Source: Clostridia bacterium
GTDB lineage: Bacteria; Bacillota; Clostridia; Christensenellales; Borkfalkiaceae
DNA length: 64,000 bases
Direction of reading: 5' to 3'
Assembly (NCBI GenBank): GCA_029055875.1
Contig: JAIDCJ010000006.1
Location: 1 to 64,000 of the forward strand
The position numbers and the translations under genes are program-made. The notes beneath the pieces are model-generated. The model ran no database searches, was not told the DNA's origin, and saw nothing but the letters and a program-made list of their open reading frames with translations. Below are positions 24,296 through 31,933 of this stretch, piece by piece; the stretch's first letter is position 1, and each line of letters opens with the position of its first letter.

Positions 24296-24327
24296 TATTG
24301 CACATAATGAAATTGTTCTCATCTCTT

Positions 24328-24382
24328 GTAAGAGATTACTTCGCCCGTTGGGCTTCGTGCCGCCTTCGGCGGGGCGAACTCC
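24328..24382. repeat. tRNA-associated hairpin repeat, copy 3
   Basis: The copy reads GAGATTACTTCGCCC, GTTGGGC, TTCGTGCCGCCTTCGGCGGGG, CGAACTCC. It has two internal hairpins (GCCC/GGGC and GCCGCC/GGCGG) inside an outer TTCGCC/GGCGAA stem, a three-way junction shape. On the minus strand it sits exactly where the T-loop of the tRNA-Arg relic would be, between GGAGTTCG and AATCTCTTAC. Confidence 0.65.
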
Positions 24383-24434
24383 TGCCTACGGCTGCGTAGA
24401 CCGACGCTTTTGTCGTGCTTAGCTAACGGTGCGC
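24375..24434 (-). pseudogene. tRNA-Arg relic interrupted in its T-arm by the hairpin repeat
   Basis: On the minus strand GCACCGTTAGCTAAGC, GCGTCGGTCTACG and GGAGTTCG match the intact tRNA-Arg at 24219-24295 in order, with changes in the D-loop and anticodon arm. After GGAGTTCG the hairpin repeat intervenes, and AATCTCTTAC resumes after it. The acceptor 3' strand and CCA are missing. It is most likely non-functional. Confidence 0.6.
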
Positions 24435-24716
24435 ACTTTTAAACACTTTTGCATTATACCCGTTTACAAACCGTTTGTCAACGAATTTCCGCGGGCAAAA
24501 AAGAAATCCACAAAAATATTTTTTTTGTGGATAAAAAGTTTGATTATTTTACGGTGCGAACGTATGTTTTTGTCGAAATGTGGAGAAAAATAGTAGAAAT
24601 GTGGATAAAGTGTGGATAACTTTTCCCATCTCCCCTATTTGCAAGCAATATTCAAAGTGTTTATGAACAGTTATGAACACTTTATATATACTTGTCCAAT
24701 TTAAGAAATATTCCTA
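24435..24716. other. AT-rich gene-free interval with a cluster of DnaA boxes
   Basis: Three perfect DnaA boxes TGTGGATAA occur at 24526-24534, 24600-24608 and 24611-24619. A one-mismatch TGTGGAGAA lies near 24579, and a further ATCCACA lies at 24507-24513 in opposite orientation, all within about 115 AT-rich bases. A GTTATGAACA direct repeat and hairpin lie at 24654-24683. The interval is downstream of the NusG-II gene and upstream of tRNA-Arg. dnaA, dnaN and rpmH are not nearby, and gene strand does not switch here. A DnaA-titration or regulatory site is as likely as an origin. Confidence 0.5.
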
Positions 24717-25199
24717 TTATCCGATTATAGGATCGAATATTTCATCTTTTTCTTCACCGATAGCACAAACCTTGATTTTGTGCGTCATGCACACGATAAT
24801 GTCCCGCTCGGAAGTTATCTTTTCGCTCACACAGTCTTTTCTTCGGCAGTTTGCATCGCGCATGACCGCCGTCTGGTTTTTCGTATCGATTGCAAGGATA
24901 TTATACGCTTTCTTTGCATCGTCGAGATATACCGTAACGAGAAGAACCCCGTCCTCATTTTTTTCCTCAACGCGCCCTTTCCAGCCCTCGGCAACAACAC
25001 CTTTCTGCCTATCGTAGTCGTAAGTATAAATGACTTTATCGTCAAAAGTCGTTATCTGAATACCGGAAGCCGCTTCCCCGCTGCCGCCGAATACGAAGAT
25101 ACCGAATAACACTAGAATAACGGCAATCAAAATCCCGTAAATGAGCAAATCCCATATGGCAAACGGTTTGCGTTTTTTGACTTCTTCGAGACGGCTCAC
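24717..25199 (-). CDS. NusG domain II membrane protein
   Basis: A 160-aa protein with a short basic N-terminus, one membrane segment (about 16-38) and an extracytoplasmic NusG-domain-II beta fold (about 48-155). The NusG_II hallmarks are the Cys pair in NCRRKDCV and the IIVCMTHKIKV strand. Such proteins often accompany ApbE or Rnf-type redox genes; the role is not established. It overlaps the apbE gene by 4 bases, so the two are co-translated. No Rnf genes are in view. Confidence 0.75.
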   Translation of the reverse strand: MSRLEEVKKRKPFAIWDLLIYGILIAVILVLFGIFVFGGSGEAASGIQITTFDDKVIYTYDYDRQKGVVAEGWKGRVEEKNEDGVLLVTVYLDDAKKAYNILAIDTKNQTAVMRDANCRRKDCVSEKITSERDIIVCMTHKIKVCAIGEEKDEIFDPIIG

Positions 25200-26383
25200 A
25201 GTTTCACCGTTTCCATTTCCGCATACAGCGTATAGTCGCTCTCTTCCATATTCGTATAGAGCGTGTAAGTTCCGTCACCGTTGTCGTACACGAATAATGC
25301 GTGTACGCCCATGAGGTTTTCTTGAATATAGCTGATTGCTTTTTCTTTTCCCATTACGACGAGAGCGGTCGTCGTTGCATCGCCCTCTGCCGCCGAACCA
25401 AGCCCGAATACCGAGGCACAGATAATACCGCCCTCTGCATCAGTCGGTGCAGCATTCACGGGATAGCCAGTATAAGGATTGATAATATGGCTGTAACGCT
25501 TTCCGTCGTACGTATACGATTGCTCGTAATCTCCGCTCGAAGAAAGAAAAATATCCTTTTCCTTTACCGCCATAAAGCTCGAATATTCACATAAATCGGT
25601 GCCGCGCGGGTTCACAACGCCGATACTCCAAATATTATTTTCGGCGGTTTCAGAGGGATTTTTGAGTACGCTCATACTGCTCCCGCCCAAGTTGAAATAG
25701 CCATATTCATACCCTGCCGCGCGGATAATTCTATCTGCCTCGTCCACCGCGTATCCCTTGCCGATACCGCCGAGGTTTAATTGCATGGTGTAAGTATAAC
25801 CATCCTTTTCCACCTTGCAATCGGGCTTTACTGCATAATACTTGCCCTCTTCTTCTAAAAGCTGTACTTGTGAAAAATCGGATAAAGTTTTGAATGCTTC
25901 AACATACTCTACACTCGGAAGCTCTTTATAGGGATTTACGCGATCGTAGGGAAATTTCGCTTCGTAGGTCAAATAATCGAATCTGGGAGAAAACGCCCAT
26001 AAATCAACGAGATTACCGACTGCGGGATTATAGGCTCCGTCCGTCTTTTCGTAAAGCTCTTGGGCGAGCGCGAAAAGAGTGTACGCCGTTTCGTCAATTT
26101 GCACTTTCGCACCTGCGTCCGCCGCATTAAATTTGGAGACGGAGCTCTTTTCAACGCTTACCGAAATACTCTCCTCTACGTGGTTGAGCATTTTGGAAAT
26201 CTGCTTCCAGGTGCTTTTTTCAATTTCCTCTGATTGTGAGATATATTTCCAATCGGTAGAAGTATTGAAATAATTATAGACAGGGAAACGAGGCAAATCA
26301 ATATTTTCACCGCAGGCAACAAAGGCGGTTAAAAATACCGCCGAAAGCAATGCACACGTAAGTTGTAAAAACCGTTTTTTCAT
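25196..26383 (-). CDS. apbE: FAD:protein FMN transferase (ApbE family lipoprotein)
   Basis: The 395-aa protein attaches FMN to Thr or Ser of partner proteins outside the membrane. I start at MKKRFLQ (26383), which opens a lipoprotein signal peptide with lipobox FVAC, Cys24; the longer frame adds 28 residues overlapping the promoter. ApbE motifs: LNLGGIGKGYAVD, FNLGGSSM, HIINPYTGYPV and the metal-binding GDATTTALVVMG near the C-terminus. The neighbouring gene at 26483 encodes a lipoprotein with a flavinylation motif, its likely substrate. NusG-II follows with a 4-base overlap. Confidence 0.9.
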   Translation of the reverse strand: MKKRFLQLTCALLSAVFLTAFVACGENIDLPRFPVYNYFNTSTDWKYISQSEEIEKSTWKQISKMLNHVEESISVSVEKSSVSKFNAADAGAKVQIDETAYTLFALAQELYEKTDGAYNPAVGNLVDLWAFSPRFDYLTYEAKFPYDRVNPYKELPSVEYVEAFKTLSDFSQVQLLEEEGKYYAVKPDCKVEKDGYTYTMQLNLGGIGKGYAVDEADRIIRAAGYEYGYFNLGGSSMSVLKNPSETAENNIWSIGVVNPRGTDLCEYSSFMAVKEKDIFLSSSGDYEQSYTYDGKRYSHIINPYTGYPVNAAPTDAEGGIICASVFGLGSAAEGDATTTALVVMGKEKAISYIQENLMGVHALFVYDNGDGTYTLYTNMEESDYTLYAEMETVKL

Positions 26384-26392
26384 AACATGTTT

Positions 26393-26421
26393 ATTATAGC
26401 GTATTATAGATAAAAAGACAA
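26393..26421 (-). promoter_or_regulatory. promoter of apbE-nusG-II
   Basis: On the minus strand TTGTCT (26416-26421) and TATAAT (26393-26398) are 17 bases apart. Transcription would start only about 3 bases before the apbE ATG, giving a nearly leaderless message; no Shine-Dalgarno precedes the ATG. Confidence 0.55.
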
Positions 26422-26434
26422 CTTTTTTCCGCAC

Positions 26435-26464
26435 AAAAAAGCTCTCTAAAAAGAGAGCTTTTTT
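26435..26464. terminator. terminator after the FMN-binding lipoprotein gene
   Basis: The arms AAGCTCTCT (26439-26447) and AGAGAGCTT (26452-26460) surround an AAAA loop, with A-runs and T-runs on both sides. It ends the minus-strand lipoprotein gene and separates it from the apbE promoter. Confidence 0.75.
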
Positions 26465-26482
26465 CATTTTATTTTAATTCAA

Positions 26483-27022
26483 TTAGGAAATTCCGCCCAA
26501 AGCACCCAATGTTGCTTCCAAGATTGCTTCCTTGTTTGCCTCAGCCCAATCATTGATTGCATCCTGAACTGCAAGAAGAAGTCTGCCGCTGGATTGCGTA
26601 GCACCCGTGATAAGAAGGTCTGTATCAGCAACAGCCGAAGGCTCACCAACGCTATCCGTTGTAACAAGCGTAGGATTTGCCAATTCCATTACGCCCTTGC
26701 CCTCGTATGCTTTCAGCAAATCAGCCTCTTTCGAGGAATAATTCTGTCTCATTTCTTCCGTCCAACCCCATTCTTCATTTGCAGGGGAAAGCTGTACGTA
26801 GTCGCTGTTTACAATCGTAACCGACTTAATCGTGCTCAAAAGAATATTTTCGGAATTCTTTTCGATTTCTACCTTTACTTTAACGCCATATTCGGTATCG
26901 TGGTTATTGTAGTGATATTCACCGGTATAACCCGAACCGCCGCATGCCGTAAGACCAACAGTACCCGCAACAGCGATAGCCGCGATTGCGCCAACCATTA
27001 AAAACTTGCCCAACTTTTTCAT
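26483..27022 (-). CDS. lipoprotein with FMN-binding (flavinylation) motif
   Basis: A 179-aa lipoprotein: signal peptide with LTAC, Cys27. The middle part is not clearly recognised, but residues 135-155 read DLLITGATQSSGRLLLAVQDA. This matches the end of the FMN_bind domain, where the Thr of the (S/T)GAT motif (T142) is flavinylated by ApbE. apbE lies next to it. I infer a covalently flavinylated extracytoplasmic electron carrier, as in PplA-like systems. A sigma-A promoter lies upstream and a terminator downstream, so it is its own transcription unit. It could instead be a degenerate FMN_bind protein. Confidence 0.65.
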   Translation of the reverse strand: MKKLGKFLMVGAIAAIAVAGTVGLTACGGSGYTGEYHYNNHDTEYGVKVKVEIEKNSENILLSTIKSVTIVNSDYVQLSPANEEWGWTEEMRQNYSSKEADLLKAYEGKGVMELANPTLVTTDSVGEPSAVADTDLLITGATQSSGRLLLAVQDAINDWAEANKEAILEATLGALGGIS

Positions 27023-27054
27023 AGAAACACCTCTTATAAGATTTTGTTGTCTTT

Positions 27055-27083
27055 ATTTTAATCCCGAAAAAAAGAATTGTCAA
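27055..27083 (-). promoter_or_regulatory. promoter of the FMN-binding lipoprotein gene
   Basis: On the minus strand TTGACA (27078-27083) and TAAAAT (27055-27060) are 17 bases apart, a strong sigma-A match. The leader is about 25-30 bases with AGAGGTG before the ATG. Confidence 0.65.
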
Positions 27084-27125
27084 GAAAAATTTCTATATTT
27101 TGGGAAATTTTTTTGAATTTCACTA

Positions 27126-27503
27126 TCAGTTGTATTTGGTGTGCGATTTGAAGATAAGCGCCATAATAAAGGAAAAGATAACTGCGGCGGAAATTCCCGC
27201 ACTTGCTGCGGCAAGCGAGCCCGTGAGCGCTTCAAACAGCCCCTCCTGCGCACCGCGCATTGCACCGTTTGCCAAAAGATACCCGAACCCCGAAATGGGA
27301 ACGGTTGCGCCCGCACCTGCAAATTCTACGAGCGGCTGATAAAGCCCCAACGCCGTGAGCGCAATGCCCGCAAGCATGAATATTACGAGTATTTTACCCG
27401 CCGTGAGATCGGTAAAATTAATGACGATTTGCGCAATCATGCAGATAAGCCCGCCGACCGCAAACGCTTTCAAGAATGCAAGTATTATATCTACGAATTC
27501 CAT
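27126..27503 (-). CDS. spoVAE: stage V sporulation protein AE
   Basis: The 125-aa hydrophobic protein has four membrane segments. SpoVAE motifs are present: AFAVGGLICMIAQIVIN near the N-terminus, PLVEFAGAGATVPISGFG in the middle, and GLFEALTGSLAAASAGI. With SpoVAC and SpoVAD it moves dipicolinate into the forespore across the inner membrane. It starts 10 bases after spoVAD. No spoVAC is adjacent. Confidence 0.93.
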   Translation of the reverse strand: MEFVDIILAFLKAFAVGGLICMIAQIVINFTDLTAGKILVIFMLAGIALTALGLYQPLVEFAGAGATVPISGFGYLLANGAMRGAQEGLFEALTGSLAAASAGISAAVIFSFIMALIFKSHTKYN

Positions 27504-27513
27504 AATATCTCCT

Positions 27514-28506
27514 TTAATGCTCCAAAACTACGGCATGGGCAATGCAGGGAATGCTCTCGCCCTGTCCCGAAGTTACGGTAGAAAGCAACGCGCCCGTAGC
27601 CACGAACAGTATCTTTTTGAACGCACCCGACATCATTTTAGAATATAAATAGGAATTGAGCACGACCGCGCTACAGCCTGCGCCGCTACCGCCTTGGAAC
27701 TCATCCTCGATTACGTTATAAATAACCTCGCCGCAATCGATATGATTTTCAGAAATATCAAGCCCCTTTTCCCAAGTCAAATCCTTTAAGATTCGGCTGC
27801 CGAGTGCGCCCAAGTCACCCGTTACGATTAAATCGTAATCTTCAATATCCTCTTTAGTTCCGCGGAAGTGTGCAAGAATAGTATCCGCCGCCGCGGGTGC
27901 CATTGCCGCGCCCATGTTGTTGACGTCGGTTATGCCGTAGTCCACCACCTTGCCGAGCGTTGCGCCCGTAATGCGTATCCCCTCGCCCTTGGCGGAAATG
28001 AGTGCGCCGCCCGCGCCCGTCACCGTCCACTGCGACTGCGGAGGACGGGTACAGCCGAGCTCCAAGGGATAACGGTATTGCCGCTCTGCCGATGCGAAGT
28101 GACTGCCCGTTGCCGCTACGACGCGTCTGCAAAACCCGCCGTCTATAAATGCGGCACCTACCGCTAAGCTTTCTGCCATAGTAGAACACGCGCCGTACAC
28201 GCCTAAAAAAGGAATGGAAAAATCACGCGCGGCGAAGCTCGACGAAACGATTTGATTGAGCAAATCGCCCGAAACGATTAAATCAACCTCGTTGCGCTGT
28301 AAGCCTGCGTTGGTAATTGCGCCGTCTATTACGTGCGAGAGCATTTTGCATTCCGCTTTTTCGTAGGTGCTTTCGCCGTACATATCGTCGGACAGCGCGG
28401 TTTCCACGTACCGACCAATAATTCCCTGACATTCTTTCGGCCCCGCTATCGTGCTCACCGAAATAATTCTCGGCTGCTTGCGGAAATAAATTATTTGATT
28501 ACCCAT
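27514..28506 (-). CDS. spoVAD: stage V sporulation protein AD
   Basis: The 330-aa thiolase-fold protein has the SpoVAD pattern: AGPKECQGIIGRYVE, GVYGACSTMAESLAVGA with the thiolase-position Cys, and CTRPPQSQWTVTGAGGAL. It binds dipicolinic acid at the spore inner membrane and is needed for its uptake in sporulation. It is the first gene of a two-gene unit with spoVAE and is divergent from the HtrA-like protease gene 65 bases away. The usual upstream spoVAC is absent. Confidence 0.93.
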   Translation of the reverse strand: MGNQIIYFRKQPRIISVSTIAGPKECQGIIGRYVETALSDDMYGESTYEKAECKMLSHVIDGAITNAGLQRNEVDLIVSGDLLNQIVSSSFAARDFSIPFLGVYGACSTMAESLAVGAAFIDGGFCRRVVAATGSHFASAERQYRYPLELGCTRPPQSQWTVTGAGGALISAKGEGIRITGATLGKVVDYGITDVNNMGAAMAPAAADTILAHFRGTKEDIEDYDLIVTGDLGALGSRILKDLTWEKGLDISENHIDCGEVIYNVIEDEFQGGSGAGCSAVVLNSYLYSKMMSGAFKKILFVATGALLSTVTSGQGESIPCIAHAVVLEH

Positions 28507-28571
28507 ATTCTGCTTTCAGTTTTCGCAACTTGAGTGATAATATTCCATTTTTCGGGCAAAATAAGTTCGTG

Positions 28572-29765
28572 ATGTTACTGAAAAATTTATTGACGCTTAC
28601 CCTTGCAGTTTCAACCTGCTGCTCGGCTCTTCCCTGCAAAACCGAAAACGCCGCCGTCGGCGAATGTTTACAATCCGCATTGAAAGTATATACGACATTC
28701 GTCACCCCTGCCCCTGCCGATTGCGGCAGAGACGATGCTTACACGCTTACCTGCGCGCAGGGCTCGGCGGTCATTTACCGCATAGACGGCGAGAATACTT
28801 ATATTTTAACCAACTACCATGTGGTATTCCTCAACAATGCGGACGAAACCGTAAACGGCGGGAAAACCGCGCGGGAAATCTATTGCTATTTATACGGCAG
28901 TGAGGGCTCGCCCGCCGTGATCCGCGAAAAGGACGATATTTACGGCTACCCCATTTGTGACTTCGGCGAATACGGGATTAAATGCGAATATGCGGGCGGT
29001 TCGATTACCGCCGATTTAGCGCTTTTGAAAGCCAACACGAGTGACTTAAAAGCAATCAACGAGCATATCCGCGAGGTTACCTTTGCGGACGGATATTCCG
29101 CGGGCGAAACGGCGATTGCGATTGGGAACACCGAGGGCGAGGGAATCAGCGTCACGCGCGGAATCGTGAGCGTGGAAAACGAATATATTCTGCTTCAGAT
29201 AGACGGCACGCCGCGGTACTACCGCAGTCTTAGAATCGATACCCCCATCTATCACGGCAATTCGGGCGGAGGACTTTTTAATACCAAGGGCGAGCTGATT
29301 GGCATTACCAACGCGGGAAGCTTGGAAAAACAGAATATCAATTATGCCATTCCCGTGGAGCTCGTGCGCGGAGTGGCGGGGAATCTGCTTGATTATTATT
29401 TAGACGGCGATCCCACGACCTTTGGCGCATACGCAATCAAGCTCGGCATGGAAGTCAGTGCAACAAGTTCACGCTATGAATTTGACGCAAAACGCCAAAC
29501 GGGACACATTGTGGAAGAAGTGTGTGTAACTTTGATAGAGGAAAATTCCATAGCAAAAGCCCTCGGACTTGCCGAGGACGATATCATTACGGATTTGATT
29601 GTAAACAAAAAGGCACACAAAATAGAGCGTTCGTTCGATATTTCGGATATTCTTTTAACCGTGCGGGCGGGAGATACCATTTCCGTAAAATTCCTGCGCG
29701 ACGGAGAAAAGAAAACGAGCGCGAAGTATTCGGTTTCCGTTTCCGACCTCGCGCCCATTGCGTAA
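28572..29765 (+). CDS. secreted trypsin-like (HtrA/DegP-type) serine protease with C-terminal PDZ-like domain
   Basis: About 397 aa starting at MLLKNLLTLTL, which gives a signal peptide; an upstream TTG would add 14 residues without signal character. The catalytic triad is visible: His83 (TNYHVV), Asp148 (ADLALLK) and Ser231 (GNSGGG). The first 60 residues are Cys-rich (CCSALPC and others). The C-terminal roughly 110 residues include LGLAEDDIITDLIVNKK, a PDZ-like peptide-binding part. It would degrade or refold misfolded extracytoplasmic proteins. No Shine-Dalgarno is obvious. Its end is 6 bases from the convergent tsaD. Confidence 0.8.
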   Translation: MLLKNLLTLTLAVSTCCSALPCKTENAAVGECLQSALKVYTTFVTPAPADCGRDDAYTLTCAQGSAVIYRIDGENTYILTNYHVVFLNNADETVNGGKTAREIYCYLYGSEGSPAVIREKDDIYGYPICDFGEYGIKCEYAGGSITADLALLKANTSDLKAINEHIREVTFADGYSAGETAIAIGNTEGEGISVTRGIVSVENEYILLQIDGTPRYYRSLRIDTPIYHGNSGGGLFNTKGELIGITNAGSLEKQNINYAIPVELVRGVAGNLLDYYLDGDPTTFGAYAIKLGMEVSATSSRYEFDAKRQTGHIVEEVCVTLIEENSIAKALGLAEDDIITDLIVNKKAHKIERSFDISDILLTVRAGDTISVKFLRDGEKKTSAKYSVSVSDLAPIA

Positions 29766-29771
29766 ATATTT

Positions 29772-30782
29772 TTATCTTAAAGGAATGCTTGCCTCGGCAT
29801 TGAGAGAGAGCGGCGAGAAGTTCCCCGCACGGTACTGCACAAGCCCCTCTGCGGCAATCATGGCGGCGTTATCGGTGCAATGTTTCTTTTCGGGAAGAAC
29901 TAATTTCAAACCCGCTTTCTTACAGCATTCCGTGAGCTTCTCCCGCAAATAGCCGTTTGCGATAACCCCCCCGCCTGCGGCTACCGTGTTCACGCCCTTT
30001 TCGAGTGCGCCCTCTACTGCTTTTTGCGCCAGAATATCGAGCGCGGCTTTCTGGAACGAGCACGCAACGTCTGCACGGCTCCAAGGCTCGCCCTTCTGCT
30101 CTTTCGTATGAACGTAATTGATGACGGCCGTTTTTAAGCCGCTGTAAGAAAAATCGTACCCGCCCAAACCTTTTAGCATTTTGGGAAATGCGACCGTATC
30201 GCTCCCCTCTCTTGCCAATTTCTCTACGTGCGGGCCGCCGGGGTACGGAAGCGAAAGCACCCGCGCGACTTTATCGAACGCCTCACCCGCCGCGTCGTCA
30301 CGCGTGGAACCGAGCACTTCAAATTCCGTTTCCGTCTTTACGTAGATAATTGCGGTATGCCCGCCGCTCGCAAGAAGCGTAATAAACGGCGGCTTTAAGT
30401 TCTCGTCCTCTAAATAGCAAGCGGCAAGGTGTCCACGGATATGATTGACTCCGATGAGCGGAATATTCAGCCCGAAGCTGAGCCCCTTTGCAAAGGACAG
30501 CCCCACGAGAAGCGCGCCCAAAAGTCCCGCGCCGTAGGTGACCGCGACGGCGTCCAACTGCTCTTTTTGAATATTCGCTTTCGCGAGCGCACGCGCCACG
30601 ACCTCGTCAACGGCATCGGTATGCGCACGGGAAGCAATTTCGGGCACTACGCCGCCGTACAGCGCATGCACGGAAGCCGAGGATATAATTTCGTCCGAAA
30701 GCAACTTGCGGCCGCAGATAACTGCCGCAGCCGTTTCGTCACACGAAGATTCGATTCCGAGAATAATAGGATTTTCTTTCAT
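29772..30782 (-). CDS. tsaD: tRNA N6-adenosine threonylcarbamoyltransferase TsaD
   Basis: The 336-aa protein transfers the threonylcarbamoyl group to A37 of ANN-reading tRNAs, with TsaB and TsaE. Motifs: GIESSCDETAAAV at the N-terminus, metal-binding HIRGH (in VNHIRGHLAA), LLASGGHT and the DNAAMIA motif near the end. I take the ATG at 30782, which overlaps the prfB stop as TAATG; longer frames add 48 residues antisense to nothing conserved. The first-step enzyme gene tsaC lies at 4570; tsaB and tsaE are not seen here. Confidence 0.93.
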   Translation of the reverse strand: MKENPIILGIESSCDETAAAVICGRKLLSDEIISSASVHALYGGVVPEIASRAHTDAVDEVVARALAKANIQKEQLDAVAVTYGAGLLGALLVGLSFAKGLSFGLNIPLIGVNHIRGHLAACYLEDENLKPPFITLLASGGHTAIIYVKTETEFEVLGSTRDDAAGEAFDKVARVLSLPYPGGPHVEKLAREGSDTVAFPKMLKGLGGYDFSYSGLKTAVINYVHTKEQKGEPWSRADVACSFQKAALDILAQKAVEGALEKGVNTVAAGGGVIANGYLREKLTECCKKAGLKLVLPEKKHCTDNAAMIAAEGLVQYRAGNFSPLSLNAEASIPLR

Positions 30783-31879
30783 TACGATTTTTTCAGATAG
30801 TCGATAATAAAGCCCTGCAAATCGCCGTCCATGACTGCCTGCACGTCGCCCATTTCGTAGCCCGTTCTGTGGTCTTTTACAAGCGTATAAGGGCAGAACA
30901 CGTAGGAGCGAATTTGCGAACCCCACTCGATTTTCTTGGTTTCACCTTTCAGCGCGGCCTCGTCTGCCATGCGCTGTTCGATTTGTTTTTCGAGGAGCTT
31001 GGAACGCAGATACTTGAACGCCATTTCCTTATTTTGGAGCTGGCTTCTTTCGTTCTGGCAGGTAACGACGATTCCCGTAGGGAAGTGTGTAATGCGGATT
31101 GCTGTTTCCGTCTTATTGACCTTCTGCCCGCCTGCGCCCGAGGAACGGTAAACGTCGATTCGGATATCTTCGTCCTTGATTTCAATTTCGCCGTCGTCCT
31201 CCACTTCGGGCATGACTTCAAGCGAAGCGAACGAGGTCTGGCGGCGTTTGTTTGCATCGAACGGCGAGATACGCACGAGGCGGTGCACGCCGATTTCCGC
31301 TTTCAAATAGCCGTAAGCGTTTTCCCCTTCTACCTTGAAATCTACCGATTTCAGCCCCGCGCTATCGCCGGGGAGACGGTCTATTTCCGTCACCTTAAAG
31401 CCGTTCGTTTCGGCATAGCGGCAATACATACGGTAGAGCATCTGACACCAGTCACAAGCCTCCGTGCCGCCCGCGCCCGCATGGAGCGCGAGAAGCGCGT
31501 TGGAAGAATCGTACTTGCCGCGAAGAAGCGCACGGATACGCATATCTTCAATATCCTTTTCCGCCGCCGTCATCATTTTATCCAGCTCTAAGACGAGTTC
31601 TTCCTCTCCCGTTTCCTCGATTAAGTCGATAATCTCGCTCGCGTCGTCAAGTGCCTTTCTGCCCTTTTCGTATGCGGAAATCTTGCCCTCGATAGAAGAA
31701 ATCTCGCGACCGATTTTTGCGGAACGCTCTAAGTCCTGCCACACCTCGGGCTTTTCCTGTTCGGTTTTAAGGGAATCGAGACGCGTTTTGATATTGTCGA
31801 TATCGAGCGCGTACTTCGCCTCGCCGAGCGTTTCCTCGAGCGATTTTATTTTCAGTCTGTAATCGTCTGCCTTGAACAT
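30782..31879 (-). CDS. prfB: peptide chain release factor 2
   Basis: The 365-aa RF2 recognises UGA and UAA. It has the anticodon-like SPF (in VRISPFDANKRRQ) and the catalytic GGQ (SSGAGGQKVNKTE). The start is the ATG of MFKADD with GAGAGG seven bases upstream. The frame is continuous through the region near codon 25, where many bacteria have the CUU-UGA programmed frameshift. Here KYALDIDN is read straight through, so that autoregulation is absent. It is followed by tsaD with a one-base overlap and preceded by the secA terminator. Confidence 0.95.
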   Translation of the reverse strand: MFKADDYRLKIKSLEETLGEAKYALDIDNIKTRLDSLKTEQEKPEVWQDLERSAKIGREISSIEGKISAYEKGRKALDDASEIIDLIEETGEEELVLELDKMMTAAEKDIEDMRIRALLRGKYDSSNALLALHAGAGGTEACDWCQMLYRMYCRYAETNGFKVTEIDRLPGDSAGLKSVDFKVEGENAYGYLKAEIGVHRLVRISPFDANKRRQTSFASLEVMPEVEDDGEIEIKDEDIRIDVYRSSGAGGQKVNKTETAIRITHFPTGIVVTCQNERSQLQNKEMAFKYLRSKLLEKQIEQRMADEAALKGETKKIEWGSQIRSYVFCPYTLVKDHRTGYEMGDVQAVMDGDLQGFIIDYLKKS

Positions 31880-31894
31880 ATTCTTACCTCTCAA

Positions 31895-31923
31895 AAATCT
31901 CCGAGTGGGTACTCGGAGATTTT
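31895..31923. terminator. terminator after secA
   Basis: AAATCTCCGAGT (31895-31906) pairs with ACTCGGAGATTT (31911-31922) around GGGT. It lies just after the secA stop on the minus strand and ahead of prfB, with T-rich sequence following. Confidence 0.75.
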
Positions 31924-31933
31924 ACTTGCTTCA

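Noticed and set aside
24435-24716. Call of the DnaA-box cluster as the chromosomal origin
   Set aside because: dnaA, dnaN and rpmH are not adjacent and gene orientation does not switch here; kept only as a candidate DnaA-binding locus.
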